A DNA stretch of 64,000 nucleotides from Enoplolaimus lenunculus (GCA_030248215.1 JASANG010001901.1:1-64000); one strand, 5' to 3'. Positions 10,922 to 26,700 are shown, numbered from the stretch's first letter. The notes: a model not told the origin generated them from the letters alone. Numbers and translations: made by a program.

Positions 10922-11791
10922 ATCTGTCTCCTCACGTATATGTATTTATGACAGAGTTTAATCTGAACGCAATAGCCTTTTCAAGTTTTCTCGAAACAAA
11001 ATGTCCCCTGGTTGGCAATTTGTACTCTGGAGCGTGGAAATGGAGGATGCAGGGAAGACCAGGTACCAAGTGACCAAGGAGTGCCATTTATACGATTAAC
11101 GGAAGCATTGACTTAATTTAAACTTGTACTAGTGCATAAAGTACAATCACCAGTTCAATAGAATGACCTTTATTTTAAAGATATACTCTACACAGAAATT
11201 ATCAGTAGCATACAAAAATGGTTGTGGGATTGGAACACACTTTTAATAGAATACAGCGGGTGGAGATTGTTTCAACTGCGTTTACTTAAACTGTGCATAA
11301 GCAAGCCAATTTAACAATAAAAGAACCAAAATTTTCTGCGCTTCACGAGAAATGTAGAAGCTTTTAATCCGGCAAAAAACAAAATTTCTGCTATAATAAA
11401 GAAAGGTTGGTGAATATTAAGCAGTAGCTATTTCTTCGAAATACTTTAGATCAGGTTTGGGTTTTTTAAATTGTTTCGCGGACGTTGTAGATTTTGTATT
11501 AACTGGCAACTTTCAGGCACAGCAGCATAAAGTAATAGTTTACTTAAGTGGCAATGGTGAACTTAATTATGTAGCTAGTGAAAATAATATCTTTTATTAG
11601 ACTTCTGTCATTTTGACGATTTAAACTGTTTAGGGGCAAAACATATAATAATTAATAAACCTCTCAATACAGATAGGCCACAACGGTCTAATATTTGGTT
11701 GTTATTATTGCTTTTGCGGGCGTTTGCCGGCAACTGCTTCAATTGAATAGTCTTGCACGTGACTGTATTTGTATTTTAGGTCAAACAACGA
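10922..11791. other. No gene seen; upstream region of the SID-1 family gene
   Basis: No coding exon or clear repeat. TTTGTATTTTAG at 11768-11779 is a good acceptor twelve bases before the ATG at 11792, so a non-coding 5' exon probably lies in this interval, but its position cannot be fixed. Confidence 0.4.
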
Positions 11792-14700
11792 ATGGGTTTA
11801 AATTACTTCATTTTATTTGCGGTATTGTACTACGGATACTTGTGTAACGCCACGTCATGTAATTTTATTGATGCTAAATTTGGGAGAGAATATAAAAGCA
11901 AAGTATTTCCAGATGTATTAGATTTGTACACGTACACAATTCGAACGGTAAGCTTTAAATGTCGAGTCAAATATTTAGGATAGTTTTTACTTGAAAATCC
12001 CCAGATAAAATTAGGGTTTACATGTGGAGTAAAGCATGAGGATCCTGATCGGGACCGTAACCAAAGAAATCCGAGGAGCTCAGCCACCCGTAGAAAACTT
12101 TCGGTCCCGCCTGAAAATTTTTTAACCTGAACTGGGTTATACCGGAATCGGAATCGGAACAGCGAATTTATACCGGAATCGGAATCAAAATCGGAACTAC
12201 AAATTTTGTGAACAATTATTGATGAGTTAACTCAGCGAAAACAAATTAGTAGACAAATGATGCAGAATTTTTATACAACATATCAGAATCGCAATCGGAA
12301 CTCGATTTGCATGTGTGATATCTGAAAGATAATAATCTTTAAAATTTATCGGCTTTGTTTGAGTAGTACCTACAATACGTATTTTCATACAACATGTAAC
12401 TTGCAGCTTTTCAATGTGTATATAATACAAATACTGTGTAATGAATGTTTTGTATGTATATATTATTTAAGGGACAAGTGGCCAGGGTTCATATCACCAG
12501 TCCTAATGCTTCCGAAGAATATCCCTTATTAGTTGTGGTACGCGAAGAGCGAGCCATACTTTCTTGGCAGCTGCCACTTGTTATCCAATCTTCGTAAGTC
12601 AATTTGTATTATAGAGCAGCTTTCGCATGTATAAAAATTTTAATTGTTTTGTGGCGGTAGATCGTAATAACTTCCGGAAAAAGTGGTTTGTGAATTTATG
12701 AAGGTTTATACTCACAATAGTATACAAAGTTCGCAATTTTACCTAGGTGTAGCAGGCAATTTCGGAGCGGCTTAAAATGAGTCATGAGTCGCGTAACAAG
12801 ACCAGACGTTTTAAAAACAAGTATGCCTACACTGAGAATTGAACGCTGTATACTCTAGTTTTATTTCAAGGTATCTATACAACACTGTCGCAAGAACGTT
12901 ATGTCCTGGAAATGTTAGCGAAGAGGTGGATATGTTTAACATCAAATATTCTGATGGAGAACAAACGTCGTTGCTTGAGTCACCGGTGAAAAGAATATAT
13001 GTATATGTTTGTCAGGATGTAAAGCGGAACTGGATTATACGGGAATCGGGATCGGAACAGCAAATTTATGCTGGAATTGTATTCGGAATCGGAATCTGAA
13101 CTAGAAATTTTGTTGCTGTACGCATAATTTGTATTGACAAATATAATATTGATTTTGGGTGTCTGTTGGGTGGCAACAACTTTCAAAAACGTTGCATGAA
13201 TAAATTGGCGATGATTTTTAGTTCTGTAAAGTTAAACTACAATCAATTACTGATAAGTTAACTGATCGAAGCTATTTAATAGATAAATAATACACAATTT
13301 TAATGCAACGTATCACAAAAAGTAGGGTAAAAATTTAATTTTAACGAGAATCGGAATTCCGGTTGCGCCCTGGTATTGGATTTATTTCGCTTGTGGAATT
13401 GTTTAAAGAAGTTTACAGGGAGTTATAGATTTGTTTCTGAACGTCAGTTTTATGCTTAAAATAGCAATCGGTTTGACTGGCTTTTGGCTACAAATGAACA
13501 AAACCTGGCCTGATTTATTCTTGCTTTGATTATTTATTTGACGGCCTTTTCAGGGCGATGCTTTTCTACACGTTACTGATGGAATGCGCGCAGATACGGC
13601 TAATTTATCGGTTGAAGTATCTTCGGCCAGTGGTTCGCCAGTTCCGTTTAAGCTAATGACCACTGTCCTTGATGAATTTGATTTGAAGTAAGCAGCAATT
13701 TGGTTAACAATACCTATGTCTTTTTTTGGAAAGTTATATAAGCGAAGAGGCGTAGGCAGGAGTTAAATAAGGAAACAACCCCTGAAAATTTTGTAAAATT
13801 TTAAAATGTATAAGGGTACCCCTTATGAAAATTTCTCAAATAGGTTTATAAATTACTTGTATCATGCTGGTCGGAATTACAGAAATATAACATATCAGGT
13901 CGTACTTTCCTACAAAGTTTTTTTCTAGCTACGCCTGTCTTTACGCTCGTCTACCGAGTTGTTTGAAGTACACTCGTAACTCTTTGTATTTCGATGGTTG
14001 GGTTTGCTAGCACGTTTTCGCTTTGAAGAAGGTGTAAAGCTTAAGTGTAAAATGTAATAAAGATGCATCGAGTAAGCTCAGTGTTGGTATATACGTTTTA
14101 GTAATGTATGTGTTTTAATCCGATCTCGTATTCTCAAATGTGTGCAGCACGTATCACCAGTCGGTGATAGGTCCTGTAATTGAGATCTGCAATTGCACAT
14201 GTTCGTCAGTTTGAAAAACTATCGCTAACTGATAATAGGTGCTGTACGCATTTGAGAATATGGGCCTAGGTTTAAGATACGACTGTGACAGAAAATTAGA
14301 CAACGCAAAGGGTGACGTACTTATTTCGGTTTTGAAGTGATTTACAGCGAATATTTACGTGTTTAGAATGGACGTTGCGCATCAAATTGAAGTGTCACCG
14401 TCGACTCCAGAGTATTACAAGTTTACATTTCCAAAAGATGTTGAGTCGGTTATTGTTAACTTGCGAAGTCCTGATATGTTATGCATGGTGATGTCTATTC
14501 AACCGGTTATGGTGAGATGTTTAGGGTGACGTTATTTTTCGACTACTTTAATGTTGTACGGCGCAGTTGGACGCCGGCTGGCTCCGTACTCCTACGTTCT
14601 CGTATTTTGGACCAAATGTATATACGCGATCCACTTGAAATTGGGTAATTGACACATGTTGACTCCCCATCACACAATGAATGTTTTAATAGAAGGCTCA

Positions 14701-17700
14701 AGTTCGCCAATGTGATTATTTTACCACGTTATTATTGCACAGCACAAGCAAAGTGAATGAGCTTTTTACAGAGTTCTTCACCTGTGAATATTTTCATTAA
14801 TATTGGCATTGATGGTGGTATATAATCCGTTTAAGCTCGGTTTCATTTGTGTGCTACTTCTGTTATAATTGGAGTTGGTGATAATTTTGTGAAAGTGTTC
14901 AGTCATTGCGTTTGTTCCGCCGGTCCTAAGTGAGAAATAAAGTAAAAAAAACTAATGTTTGACGACGATTTATTATTTTAATTGTATGAACTGAACGGCA
15001 TTTCTGAGTAATAAAAAATATTCAAACTTTTGATAGAAAAATCGTATTTTTATTTTTCATAATGGCTAAAAATTGACCGAGGTCGAGACCAAAAGTCTCG
15101 GTCTTGGTAGGTTGGATCTCGGTTTCGCTTTTTTGGCCGAGGCCGCCCATCTCTGCCCGGGTTCAACCTCGGGTACTTAATGATTAGGGGGTTTTAAAAA
15201 AGACTACGAGACAACAATCAGGGGCTGAAAATGTTGAATTTTTTCGTAAAGTTTTTGTATTTTTAGCTATTTTTTGTTTAAATTTGCTATTTCGAAGCTT
15301 ACAGTTGGCGTTAATCGTTTTTTCCGCTTTTATTAGTAGAAATTCAATCCAGAAGCGATTTTTGCGAGTTGAAGCTGAACTTGGGAAAATTTTTCGAGTT
15401 GAGAAGGCAGTTCCTCCCCCGTCTGCAAACGAAATGTCAGGATGGATATGAAAATACGCTTCATCGATGTATATTGCCAAATTAGCTACTATGTATGTAT
15501 TACACGCAGCAAACTCAAGATGTATATTTTTCTTTTATATTAATAGTCTGCAAAATTTATTAAGGGTAACTTAAGATATTTGGCTAGAAATATCATTTTC
15601 TGAGGTGAATTATAAAAGAATCCGCTTTTTGCAACTTTTATTCATTTTTGTTTTTCTAGTGCCCAGTATTTGATTTGGATAACAACATCGAGTTTACGGG
15701 TATGTATCAAACAGTTTCCAAAGCTGGTTCTATTACGGTTCAGGTAAATTATTATAAAATAACAGTCTGGACGTGTTTATGTTAGTAAAATATTCGTGAT
15801 TAATATAATATATTTCACTGGAATGGCTTTTTGACTATTACAATCGCTAGCGTTTTTTAATATCTAGTCGTACCTGTCAACCAGTTGACTGTATTAACCA
15901 GGGCTTGCAAATTTATCAAGAAGTTTAGTTCTATAAACTAGAGTTGCCCCGGGGCCATGAGTTACCGAAGCCGTGGCCGGGACCTAACACCCCGGTACCA
16001 ACCGGGGCCAAGTTAGAATACGTAACGATTAAGCTGCGATATACGTAACACGTATATGATAATTAGCAGTGGGAAAATAATATTGTGTAGTGTGTAAAGC
16101 AACTTGCGGAAAATTAAAAAAATGTGTACTGTAATTTCTTGCGATCTTCATAGTTTTCAAACGAGAACCGGGCGTGATAGGATTGTTTTTCATGTGAGTC
16201 AATTTTATTGTTGTATACATAAACTGGCTTCGGTTTGGCCCCGGCAAATAACGTGGTGTCTCCGGGGCCGCGGCCAGGCCCCTGGGAATCTCTACAATTA
16301 ACATACGTCTTTTTAGGCTCTAGTGCTTGTAGATTAAATTTTTTAATAAATTAGCCAAATATTATTAATTGAAACAATTTACTATATTCGTAAAAAATGA
16401 ATAAACAAAATGGATTGATTTAGTCACCTCTGAAATTCTACACTAGAAATTTTTAGCCTCTGAGTGCTTGTCTGATGTTGTATAATGAAACTCAGATTGA
16501 ATACATATCACTTTGCTGTAACTTTTGATTTTAATACGTTTTATTAAATAGAGTTAAGAGTAAAGTTCGATTGCGAATGAAACCTTTTACAAGGTCACTT
16601 ATATATTGCAATATTTTTCGTATTCTACTAAACTGTATACTTGATTTCAGAAAAATTATTTTAAAGGCCTGCAAGTGAATGACGGAATTCAACTTTTGGT
16701 AAGCGTCTTCACTTCAAACGGTTTCAATAGCTTGTGGCTTGATGGACGTATCTTAAGTATTGATGACGTTTGTTAGAAATCGAAATAGCTCTATTTTTAA
16801 ATCATTTTAATTTTGAAATGGTTGTAAAAGGAACGTTTTACAGTTTTGTCACACGAGAGATAATTTCCCCCAATGTTCAGCTTGGATTCCCTTTTCAACC
16901 GGGGTGCAAGCAAGTGAATCCAAGCTGAAAGGGCGAAAAACATTCTTCGTATGAAAAACGCTAAAATTTTTCCTTTAAAACCATTTCAAAATCAAATTAT
17001 TTTAGAACAGAGCTATTTCGACGAGGATGTTTTCCCCATTTTCAGCTTGGATTCACATGCTTGCAGACCGGGTGAAAAGAAAAATAAGAAACTTAATTAA
17101 AAATAACGTAGATTTTATTTGTCGAGCACAACTACTGGAGTTGCGAAAATTGCAAGTCGCGATATTTCCAATTATGAACAGTGTGTGACAATTGATTTTT
17201 TTGTGTTGCAGCCGAAATATCGAAACAGCTTCTATGTGGTACTTTCTGTAAAGCCAACAGACTATCGATGTTCAGGATATACGGTTATTCCTCCAAAAGG
17301 TTAGTTATTGTGATGTTTGTATTTTTAATATGTGTTATTGTTTTTTATTCAGTTGTTAAGCAAATGACAAATTTTAAAGTTGTTAATTACAGGCAGGCAG
17401 GTGTATAAAATTTGTTGCTTTTATTGTTCTATCACTGAAATACGTTGGTATTCAGATATTTAGTTATATGGTGTTTGTGTATACTATTGTAATCTTTTTG
17501 TTGTAGCCAGTATGAAATACAATCATTGGGTTTTTTGTCCTTTCAGATCCTGTTCCAGAAACTACGCGCCGAAAAAAGATTAGTTTAATGATAACGAAAA
17601 CAATATCAGGTGCATTTCTTGAAGTGGTCATTTTGTCCCGAGCCTGTTCCAAGGGTAGAGACAGTAACCAAGTGAAAAATAAAGTAAAAATTTGGCGGCG

Positions 17701-20700
17701 ATTTATTAGTTTAATTGTATGAAGCGGTAACTCAAATTAGATAAAAATCTTTAAAGTTTTGTTAAGGAAATCTTATATTTATTTTCGGTAACGGTCAAAA
17801 ATTGGCCAAGACCGAGACCAAAAGTCTCGGTCTCTGTAGGTTGGTTCTCGATAACGGTCTCGCTTTTTGACCGAGACCGCCCATCCCTGCTGCTCAACGT
17901 GTTATTTATGTAGAGACATTGGCTGGATTTCTAAAGTCTTACTGGAGTATTTACTTAAGCATTGCTTAAGTAATTACCTAAGTCGCTGATTTAAGTATAT
18001 AACTTAACTTTTCTAACAAAAGAGGTAGACGCCAAATGTGAGCCATTCTCATAACAAAATGTAATAGTTATGATTTATATTAAGAATGCACCACGAGTCT
18101 GCAATTTCAGTTGGATCTGGGTTTGTATACATGAACGGTTTATTTAAGTACGCTTTTCAAAACGACAAAATTGTTAAGTAATTACTCAGCACATTCTGTA
18201 GTACTAAGTCGTACTTAAGTAGATTCTCCGAAACCCAGCCATTATTTAATACGTATGTTTATATTATACGAGCTATAATACAGTGGCTGGGTTAATGAAA
18301 CCATAAAGTATGACTTCGTACTTAAGTACATTGCAGTCTAACAGTTAAGCCATATTAACTTTTGTCCAATTGAGATTCTAGACTCATTGCGCCCCCTAAG
18401 CACAACTTAAGTATATACTTAAATAATATTTTGAACACCAAGCCAGTGTTTAATATTTATATAATTGATTTTAGAAGAACAATATATTGTTGCAACTCTT
18501 GTCGCTGTTGCTGCGTTTTTGGGCATTTACGTTTTGGTTATAATGATTTCTTTGCTATTTCATGTTGGGTAAGCGGAACTTGTGTATATTTTTAAGAAAT
18601 TTACACGTGTATTCTCGAATGCGTGTAGCACCTGCCTATCACCAGTTGGTGGTAAGTCTTTAATCTTTCGAACCATCAAATTGTGAGCGTCGAATTCATC
18701 ACACCTAGTGACTTCGATGTGCGCTACTACTGCGCAGTTTATCAGATGCATAATTTCCATGAGTTCGTTTGCTTGAAAGCTTATCGCTAACTGGTGAGTG
18801 GTAATAGGTACTATGCGTATTTGATAATATGGTACCTTAGTTTAGGTTCTCGGTTAGTTTTAAACACAATAAAAATTTCGCGCTCGATCGTTGTAGGCGC
18901 CGACAGAATTATGTACTTTGATATGTTTATGGCGTTAATTATATTGGAACTTTTTTTGTATCATTCTGTAGGCATGCATCTGAGTGAAGATTTGTGTGGA
19001 TGTTAGTTTTCTATTTTGGGGGAAGAAATTCATATCTGAAATTTACTCTACCGGCCTAATGCACAAATGTCAGTATTTTAGTTGATTTATTTCGAGATGA
19101 TGCTTATTAGACGATGTTCTGATGTTTTTTTCAGCGAACAGCGCATTCCAAGCTGGAGAGAAAATCGTCTAGCTGCGCTCGCAAGTAACCTCTTTGTTTT
19201 ACGTGATTTATCTATTTTTTGCGAAATTTATATATTTTAAAACTGGTGATCAGCATGCAAACTATATTTATTGGACAGTTTCAGTGTGTGTAATGCGCCG
19301 TTTACAATATATCAGTCGGGCTGGCCACAAAACGAGTCACATCCCCGGGCTAACAACTACTTCTTAACCCTACCTCAGTGACAATTTTCTCTGTTGACCC
19401 TATGTCAACGCGTGTCACAAACCGTAACACATTACATCCCCTGCCACTCGTTAACCGTTCTTCAACGAAACATTTCTGTTGACGCTGCCTCAACGCGTGT
19501 TACAGAGCAGTAAACTGAGTCCGCCCTACTTTTTTGGCCACAAACTCACTGCTGAAATTTTTCCCTTAAACTTATGTTTTCTCTAACCTTACTTTAACGC
19601 ATCAGTTTTATTGAAATGTTATGAGTGTAACTAAATATCAACATCTGTCCCGGACCCAAGGTCCAGCAGTCGAAGCTAAGGTCATGCCCTCTACGCGGTA
19701 ACGTCAGTTTAAATTTGAATCATTTTGAGAGTATTTGCAATCCCAGGTTTTTTGAGTGGCGGGCGGTTAATATGCTTTTTAATTTTTATGTCCGCATCAG
19801 TCGATAAAAATTCTGTTGAGTAAACATTTCGGGAGCAGGCTTCCTCCTCAACCACGACCACCCCTGGTTTAGAGATTATATTTAAATCGCGACAGTAAGA
19901 TAAATATATACCTATATACCGTTGAAATGGCTGTTTGTTATAGCGACTGCTCAAACAAACGGCCGAAGACCTTCTTACGGAGCGGTGGAGAACGGTTAGT
20001 AACACGTTTGTTGCGTTTGGAGTTGTTATGTGTTTAATATATGTGACGTTTTTATCGCTAGTACACTGTTACGATGTCGTCTGTCGGTTGCTAGCGTGTT
20101 TCGAATTAAATGTATTCTTGAGCATTAAAACGTTTATTTTTTAAGTTTATTTAATCAGATAGTGTGTATACGTAATGTGTTATCGTGGAACAATTTTTAG
20201 TACCGTGTCATGGAGAATGTCTTTTCTAGACCTTCCTGCCAATCTTGGCTACCAAAGGGTATATGAATACCTGTTCGTGGACATTATCCGTTTGTGATAG
20301 CAATTACCGTAAAGTTTACGTAGAAAGTTTCACAGACAGATTAAGAATAGAAACTATAATTGGAACAAAGAAATGCACAAGAGCGTGTAAGAAATGTAAA
20401 CGAGCGGGTGTAAGTATTTAAAACATTCTAAGCTTATCTGTTCCTGTAGGACAATATTCTGACACTACTTTCTCAAAATTGTTTAAGAGAGAAGTGTTGC
20501 AAAATACTGTAGTTATAACATCATTATCGTTAAGCTGCCCTTAAGGCACCGAATATTAGCTGGAGCAATTTCAACATAACAAAACGAGTCAATGGCATTA
20601 CAGGAACTTTCTAATTAAGATCTTCCTAGTACGGATATAAGTCCCTTCGGCAGAAAATTGTATATGGCTAATCAATTAACTAGGATTGGAACACAAATGA

Positions 20701-23700
20701 AATTCATTGGACCAGAACCTGTAATTGGTGTATCACAGAATTGCGGTATCTTGCACAGGAATCAAATTTAGCGAGAATTAAACGCCTGTCACAATATAAA
20801 CACATTTTAGCAATATAGACACTAAATGTACTTGTATCAATACTCCGCTTAGATTACTCACTCAAATAGTGTTACTGGCATTGTCAGTTAAGCACGTAAT
20901 TTATGTCTCTCAAAATCGAGTATTTGTGGCTGTTATGGAATGGAGTAAGTATTAGTAGAACATTTCTTCATGCGATGTTCGGTTTATAGTTCGGTTCGTC
21001 ATAGAATATATAGTAACCGTTGTTGCACCCATGTGCAACTTTCCAAAAGAACTGGTGTTTCACACGTTCTCGCAAAGTGTATACTATACCAAAGAAGGTA
21101 GTCGTTAAGCTACGCTTTAAGCTTACAGAATTTGACTATCAGTAAGCAAACTTATGCGTACTAATACTTTTGTGGAATGATCTGTTTCTAAAAACAATGT
21201 TTAACGTGCGCTGGAACGGTGCCCAAAATACGTATATGGGGCGTTCCAGCTTTAATTATGTAGATTATACAAATATGAAATAGGTTCATAACAGAATCGT
21301 TAAGAATTGCAGCAGGTATCACGGTGCAACCGGATTTAGAAAATGCCGTAAATGGAAGGAACTGAAATCACCGGTGAAAATACCACATTTACGGATCGGA
21401 ACCAGTATCACGCTCGCTTGCACTATGGCACGTAGTAATTTGTTTTAGGCGAAGACTTGTCTCCTATCGCTTCAAGTAGGCTGGCAGAGGACAACGATTC
21501 GGATGAATATGACTATTTGGAGGATTCAGAACGAGATGCTGGTGTTATAAGAAGAAAGGTAAAATATGTAAATTAGAGATAAGATAGTACATTCTCAGTG
21601 TGTGTTGTTTTGTAATTTGATTATAAAAATCTGTGCCCGTAGTCTCATATGCATGCAGTTGCTATCACAAATTTGAACGCCTTTGTGTATAATATCTAAC
21701 ATAAAAATAATATTACAAACCGTCCATTGAAAGAACATTCGATCCATACTGAATAGTAATGTCGGAATCTGGTTCGAAAATTATGGGACCGGTTTTCATC
21801 TGTTCAATCAACAATATCGAATGAGATTAATCGACAATTCAAACTGAACAACGTTAGTAGATTCCGACATTACTATTCATTGAAAGAACATTCGATCCAT
21901 ACTGAATAGTAATGTCGGAATCTACTAACGTTGTTCAGTTTGAATTGTCGATTAATCTCATTCGATATTGTTGATTGAACAGATGAAAACCGGTCCCATA
22001 ATTTTCGAACCAGCCGATCGAGAACTTCAAAATTTGACACATTATTGGTATTTGCTGGTACCTGTATAGTTGTGAGCCGAGTTTAACATTTGTAGCTGCC
22101 GCAGTTCCTGTGTTTGAAAATCTATTGCTAGTTGGTGACGGGTGTTACATACTGCTGACTACAGCCTTTTGTTTATAAGAGATAATGAGCTGACATTGGT
22201 TAAAAAGTCAAAAATATTTTTTGACTTTGGAAATGGTATGAACGTTAGCTTTTAAATATTTTAGCAAAAACTAATGGTTGCTGATTTGGCCCGAAAACCG
22301 CACAGTGCGCTTGAACGCAAATACAAATTGTATCACTGGTATGTGTTATACCATTTACTTTTTGATTCGGTGTGAAACTACTATTTTTACATATTTTGAC
22401 TTTGTCTTATATTTACTCCTAAGGGTGACGTTGTACTTTTTAACTATTTTGCAGCGCTGTGAGGCATTGTACCCGAATTTCGGTATGGAGCCGGACAACA
22501 CCACAGGCGAAAACTTTTTCACTTGCCTCGCTGTTATACGCCGGACACTGTCAGTGCCGCACGACAAGTATAGCGCCTCCCTAAACAGAACGTGGGAAAA
22601 TTTGAATTTTATCGTGCGATAGTTAAAACGTAACTCGAATTATATTCGGTTCGTGTAGAAGGCTTGTGCATTTGTATTATTATTCTACGGTAAAGGGTAA
22701 AGGCACTGTGTAGGTTATTGCATTATTCTAATTGTTGAAGGAATTTGATAACAATATCCATCTTCTACGGTTTGCCTGTGATCCAGCTCGTGCTTACATT
22801 TCAAACGGTATGTATTCGGAATATTATTGTGAAGCCCAAATTTCGTGCCATTGTGAATTGTGTACATAGTCGATATGTATACGAACAGTAAAGGGGTGGC
22901 GCTATACTTTTTAAAAAAATTTATCTGCAGTCGCCGGACATACGCGTACGGTTTAGCACCCGCAGTGTCCGCGTAAGATACGATGACGCCGCATGGCTCC
23001 GCATGACAATTATAGCGCCGCCCGTACTCATTACTTAACGCATTTACAATTTGAGTCACTCGTCGCTGTTGTATATGAAACTTATTCTTGCTTTTGATGT
23101 ACTATTATTGTCATATTTTGGTTGTGCTATACAGGTCGTGCGGCGCTACGTATAGCGCGACCCTTATTGCGTTTCAGGTTGTGGTTGTTACCGGAAATGA
23201 AGACATTTGCTATTATAATTTTCAATGCGCCAAACCATTGTGGATATTCACAGCGTTCAACAACGTGTTTTCAAACATTGGATATATGATGCTTGGCATA
23301 TTATTCTTAATACTGGTAAAGAATCGGTGAGTTGCCTGTTTCTTCAGATGAGGATTAGTCGCTTTGATTTTTTATGAATTTATATATTAAAGAAATTTAT
23401 TTTAGGAAAAAGGTTTACTTTTTTAAATGTTGTCTTGGCATTGCACTTTGGAACATCTTTCAAACTAAATTCATACTTCTTTATTTTTGTTTGTTTTTAT
23501 AGTTTATTAATGACGTGCTGTAATTTGGGATATTTTTTAAAATTGCAGAGAGAATATTCACCGGAAAGCGCTTCATGAAAACGAATTGCTAGAGCTGGTA
23601 TGTTTTTGTCAAGTCCTATAATTGGCTTTTTATCAAACATTTTGAGTTGTGGCATTACATGTTTGTTAGCAAGCGTTAGTATGTGCGTAAACTAGAGACT

Positions 23701-26700
23701 TGGCACGTAGTCCAAACTGCGTTTAACCCGATTAGTAAACCATACAAAATTAGAAAATGTTTAATATATCGGCAAAAACTAATTCGATAACGAAAACTGT
23801 AGTTTTATAATTTTTTGTTTTACAAGAAATAAACATTTTTTATTATTTTTTCAATTTTCGAGGGAAAAACAGTTGCAAAATGACATTAATTGTACGCAAT
23901 ATTTATAACAGATTATGGCACTTATTTACTATACATATTTTTAGAAATATGGTGTACCTCAACACTTCGGGTTGTTTTATGCAATGGGAATTGCGTTGTT
24001 TATGGAAGGTGTACTCAGTGCCTGCTACCACATATGTCCAAGTTATTCAAACTTCCAGTTCGGTAAGGCTGTCTTGCAGTAATATTGATTTCAATTTTTA
24101 AATGCAATTGAGCGGATCGGATTCTGCGTGGGATCGCTGAACACTATTAATACTTATGTATATTTTAAGAAATTCAATATGAGGGGGTAGTTTTATTCGT
24201 TTAGTTGTGCTGGCTGGTATTGTGTTATGGAGATATTGAAGCAACTTAGCGTTGCATTGTTATTGTTTATGAACCTAATTTTTTATTTTTATTTTAATTA
24301 TAAATGAACTTTAGTTTTACATATTGCTCCAATTGTACTTATTATTGTAGATACTGCCTTCATGTATATGATTGGATGCCTTGGAGTGCTCAAGATCTAT
24401 CAGATTCGACACCCGGATATCAATGCTCATGCTCATGTCGCGTATTGCGTCATGGCTTTTATTATTTTTATTGCCGTCGTTGGCGTGGTGAGTGCTTTAA
24501 TTTTTTGAGAATTTGTCAACGTTTGATTACGTAGACTAGACAGTCTTGTTTGTGAATTACGGAACTTCGTTAGGCGGGCGCTATGCTTGCCTTGCGGTGC
24601 CGTCCGGTGCTGGACAGCGCCGCATGTCTTAAATTGTTTGTGTCCGAAATGATGTCGTACCATATGGCAATACCATGTTCTTTGCAGTACAGTACCGGTT
24701 GACACCGAACGATGCTGGAGGGTTCCTGATGACACCTTTCGATATTAAAATAGTCGAAAAGTATAGCGCAATCCTTGTGAGAGCCACATGTGTAGTGATA
24801 TACTGCCTTCATGCAGGTTGCGCAAATTTCTAATGGTTACTATTCTTAATATCTATCCCAGTTATTTGTTATTGCGTATTTTGTATGGTACAGACAATGT
24901 TACATTGAAATTGTAACATCCTTAGTTTGGAAAGGGTAATTTTAAAAATAATGGCTGTAGTTTTGGTTATTAGTTTAGTTCTCGACTGAAGTCACTATTT
25001 TTCTGATTCTAAATATTTGAACTTGAAGATTGATGTTGCTGAATGTCATTGAGCCATTGTTATTTAAGGTATATGGTGGAACGATTTTTTGGATAGTGTT
25101 CAGTGTGTGCTATATAGTGTTGCTGTTTCTGATCAGTGTCGAGTTCTACTACAAAGGCCAATGGAACCTGAGTAAGTTTTTTACAAATTCTTAGTAGTGT
25201 GATATATTTGAAAATTTACTTGAAACCCCAAACTTGAGAATGCTGTGAAATATTTTCACAGCATTTTCCTAGCATTCAAATGGCAGGCTTATTATATGCT
25301 AGCGCGCGGCACGGTAAAAATCTTGCCGCGCGGCGCTGTAAAAGTTTTTATTAAAAATTATCGCACGCCTGCATAAGGCGGCTCGTGCCGGCGTTCGGCT
25401 CAGTAAAGTATAGCGCAACCCTACGGTTGTTGCTTTATTTCAAGGTTTATTGTGACTTTGACTTGGTACAGTTTGGACAGTTTTGTTTTAGATCGAAATG
25501 TTTTGTCAAGTATCAGGGCTGAATGGCAAACAACTGTAGTTGGGCGACATTGGTGCATTCCGTTGTATCCTGTAAGTTTGGTTTTTTACGATTTCGTAAT
25601 TTAGTAAAGTTATCGAGTTATGGTACTGTATTTATTATTGAGTTCACGATTACTGCTTATAATTTGTTCCAAAAAATAAAATTATTGTTGAGGAATTTTC
25701 ATGCCAGACAGTTGTTATTGTCTAATCAGGTGTAATTGTGGCTCTTCTCATAAAAGCTGTTGTACATAATATTTTTTCGAAAGTACAATCATGAACGAGT
25801 TTGATGAATTATACTGGAATTTCTCTCAGAATACTGTTGCGTTACTTTTTAGTTGATTTTGAATTTTAGCAACGTGTTATATTCTTATGTGTTGGAAATA
25901 TCCTGAATTTGGCTTAGTAAGCGTTTGGTTTTTATATTTTAAATGGCTAATTTTGTCTTTTATGGATTATGTGTAGTTGTGCACTAAGATTCTAAGCGTG
26001 ATCTTAATTCAAAATTTACATTGTGTTCAGAAGAACGAAATGATATGAGATGTTGCCAATCATCCGTTAGAATTTTGGATAATAACTTCGCGTGGTGATA
26101 TTTTGTTGTTGTTTTTTGTTTGAGTAAATCAAATTTCGAAAAAATTTCTATGCCATTATTTGAATGTTTTTTATATTTTGTGTATTAAAAATAATGGCCG
26201 GAAGACTTACACGACTTGTTTTGTGTAATATTATTTTTTCAGTATCATTTTGGGAATTGTCACACAACCGAAAGATTTTCCTTCGTATTTGTTGGCGATT
26301 GTCATCACTAATTTGATGCTTTATTTGCTGTATTACATTGTCATGAAGGTTAGCAGACTTTTGTAGGTTTCAACCTATTCCCCGGCATCAAAACAGTATT
26401 TGATTTCATTGTACAAATCAGTCAGAACAGCAATTTATTGTTTCGTATGTCACTCAGTTTTCTCAATGTTTGGTAGCTCTTACTGCGTCATAATTTGCTG
26501 TGCCCTAAAGTGGTTATGACAAAATTCGGTTAGGCACGTGGAATTTAAGAAATATTTCGTTATTTAGCCTTGTGAAATTAATAATTTTGGTATTTATATC
26601 AACATGTTCAAGAATCATTGATATGAAGTCAAAACAATATTATTTACTATGTGTTTCAGCTTACAAGTGGCGAAAAAATTTGGTTTAGATTGATGGTTTA

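Noticed and set aside
12986-13099. Extension of SID-1 gene exon 3 to the end of its open frame
   Set aside because: The extension runs into a GGAATCGG repeat; the CCG/GTGAAA donor gives the right phase for exon 4.
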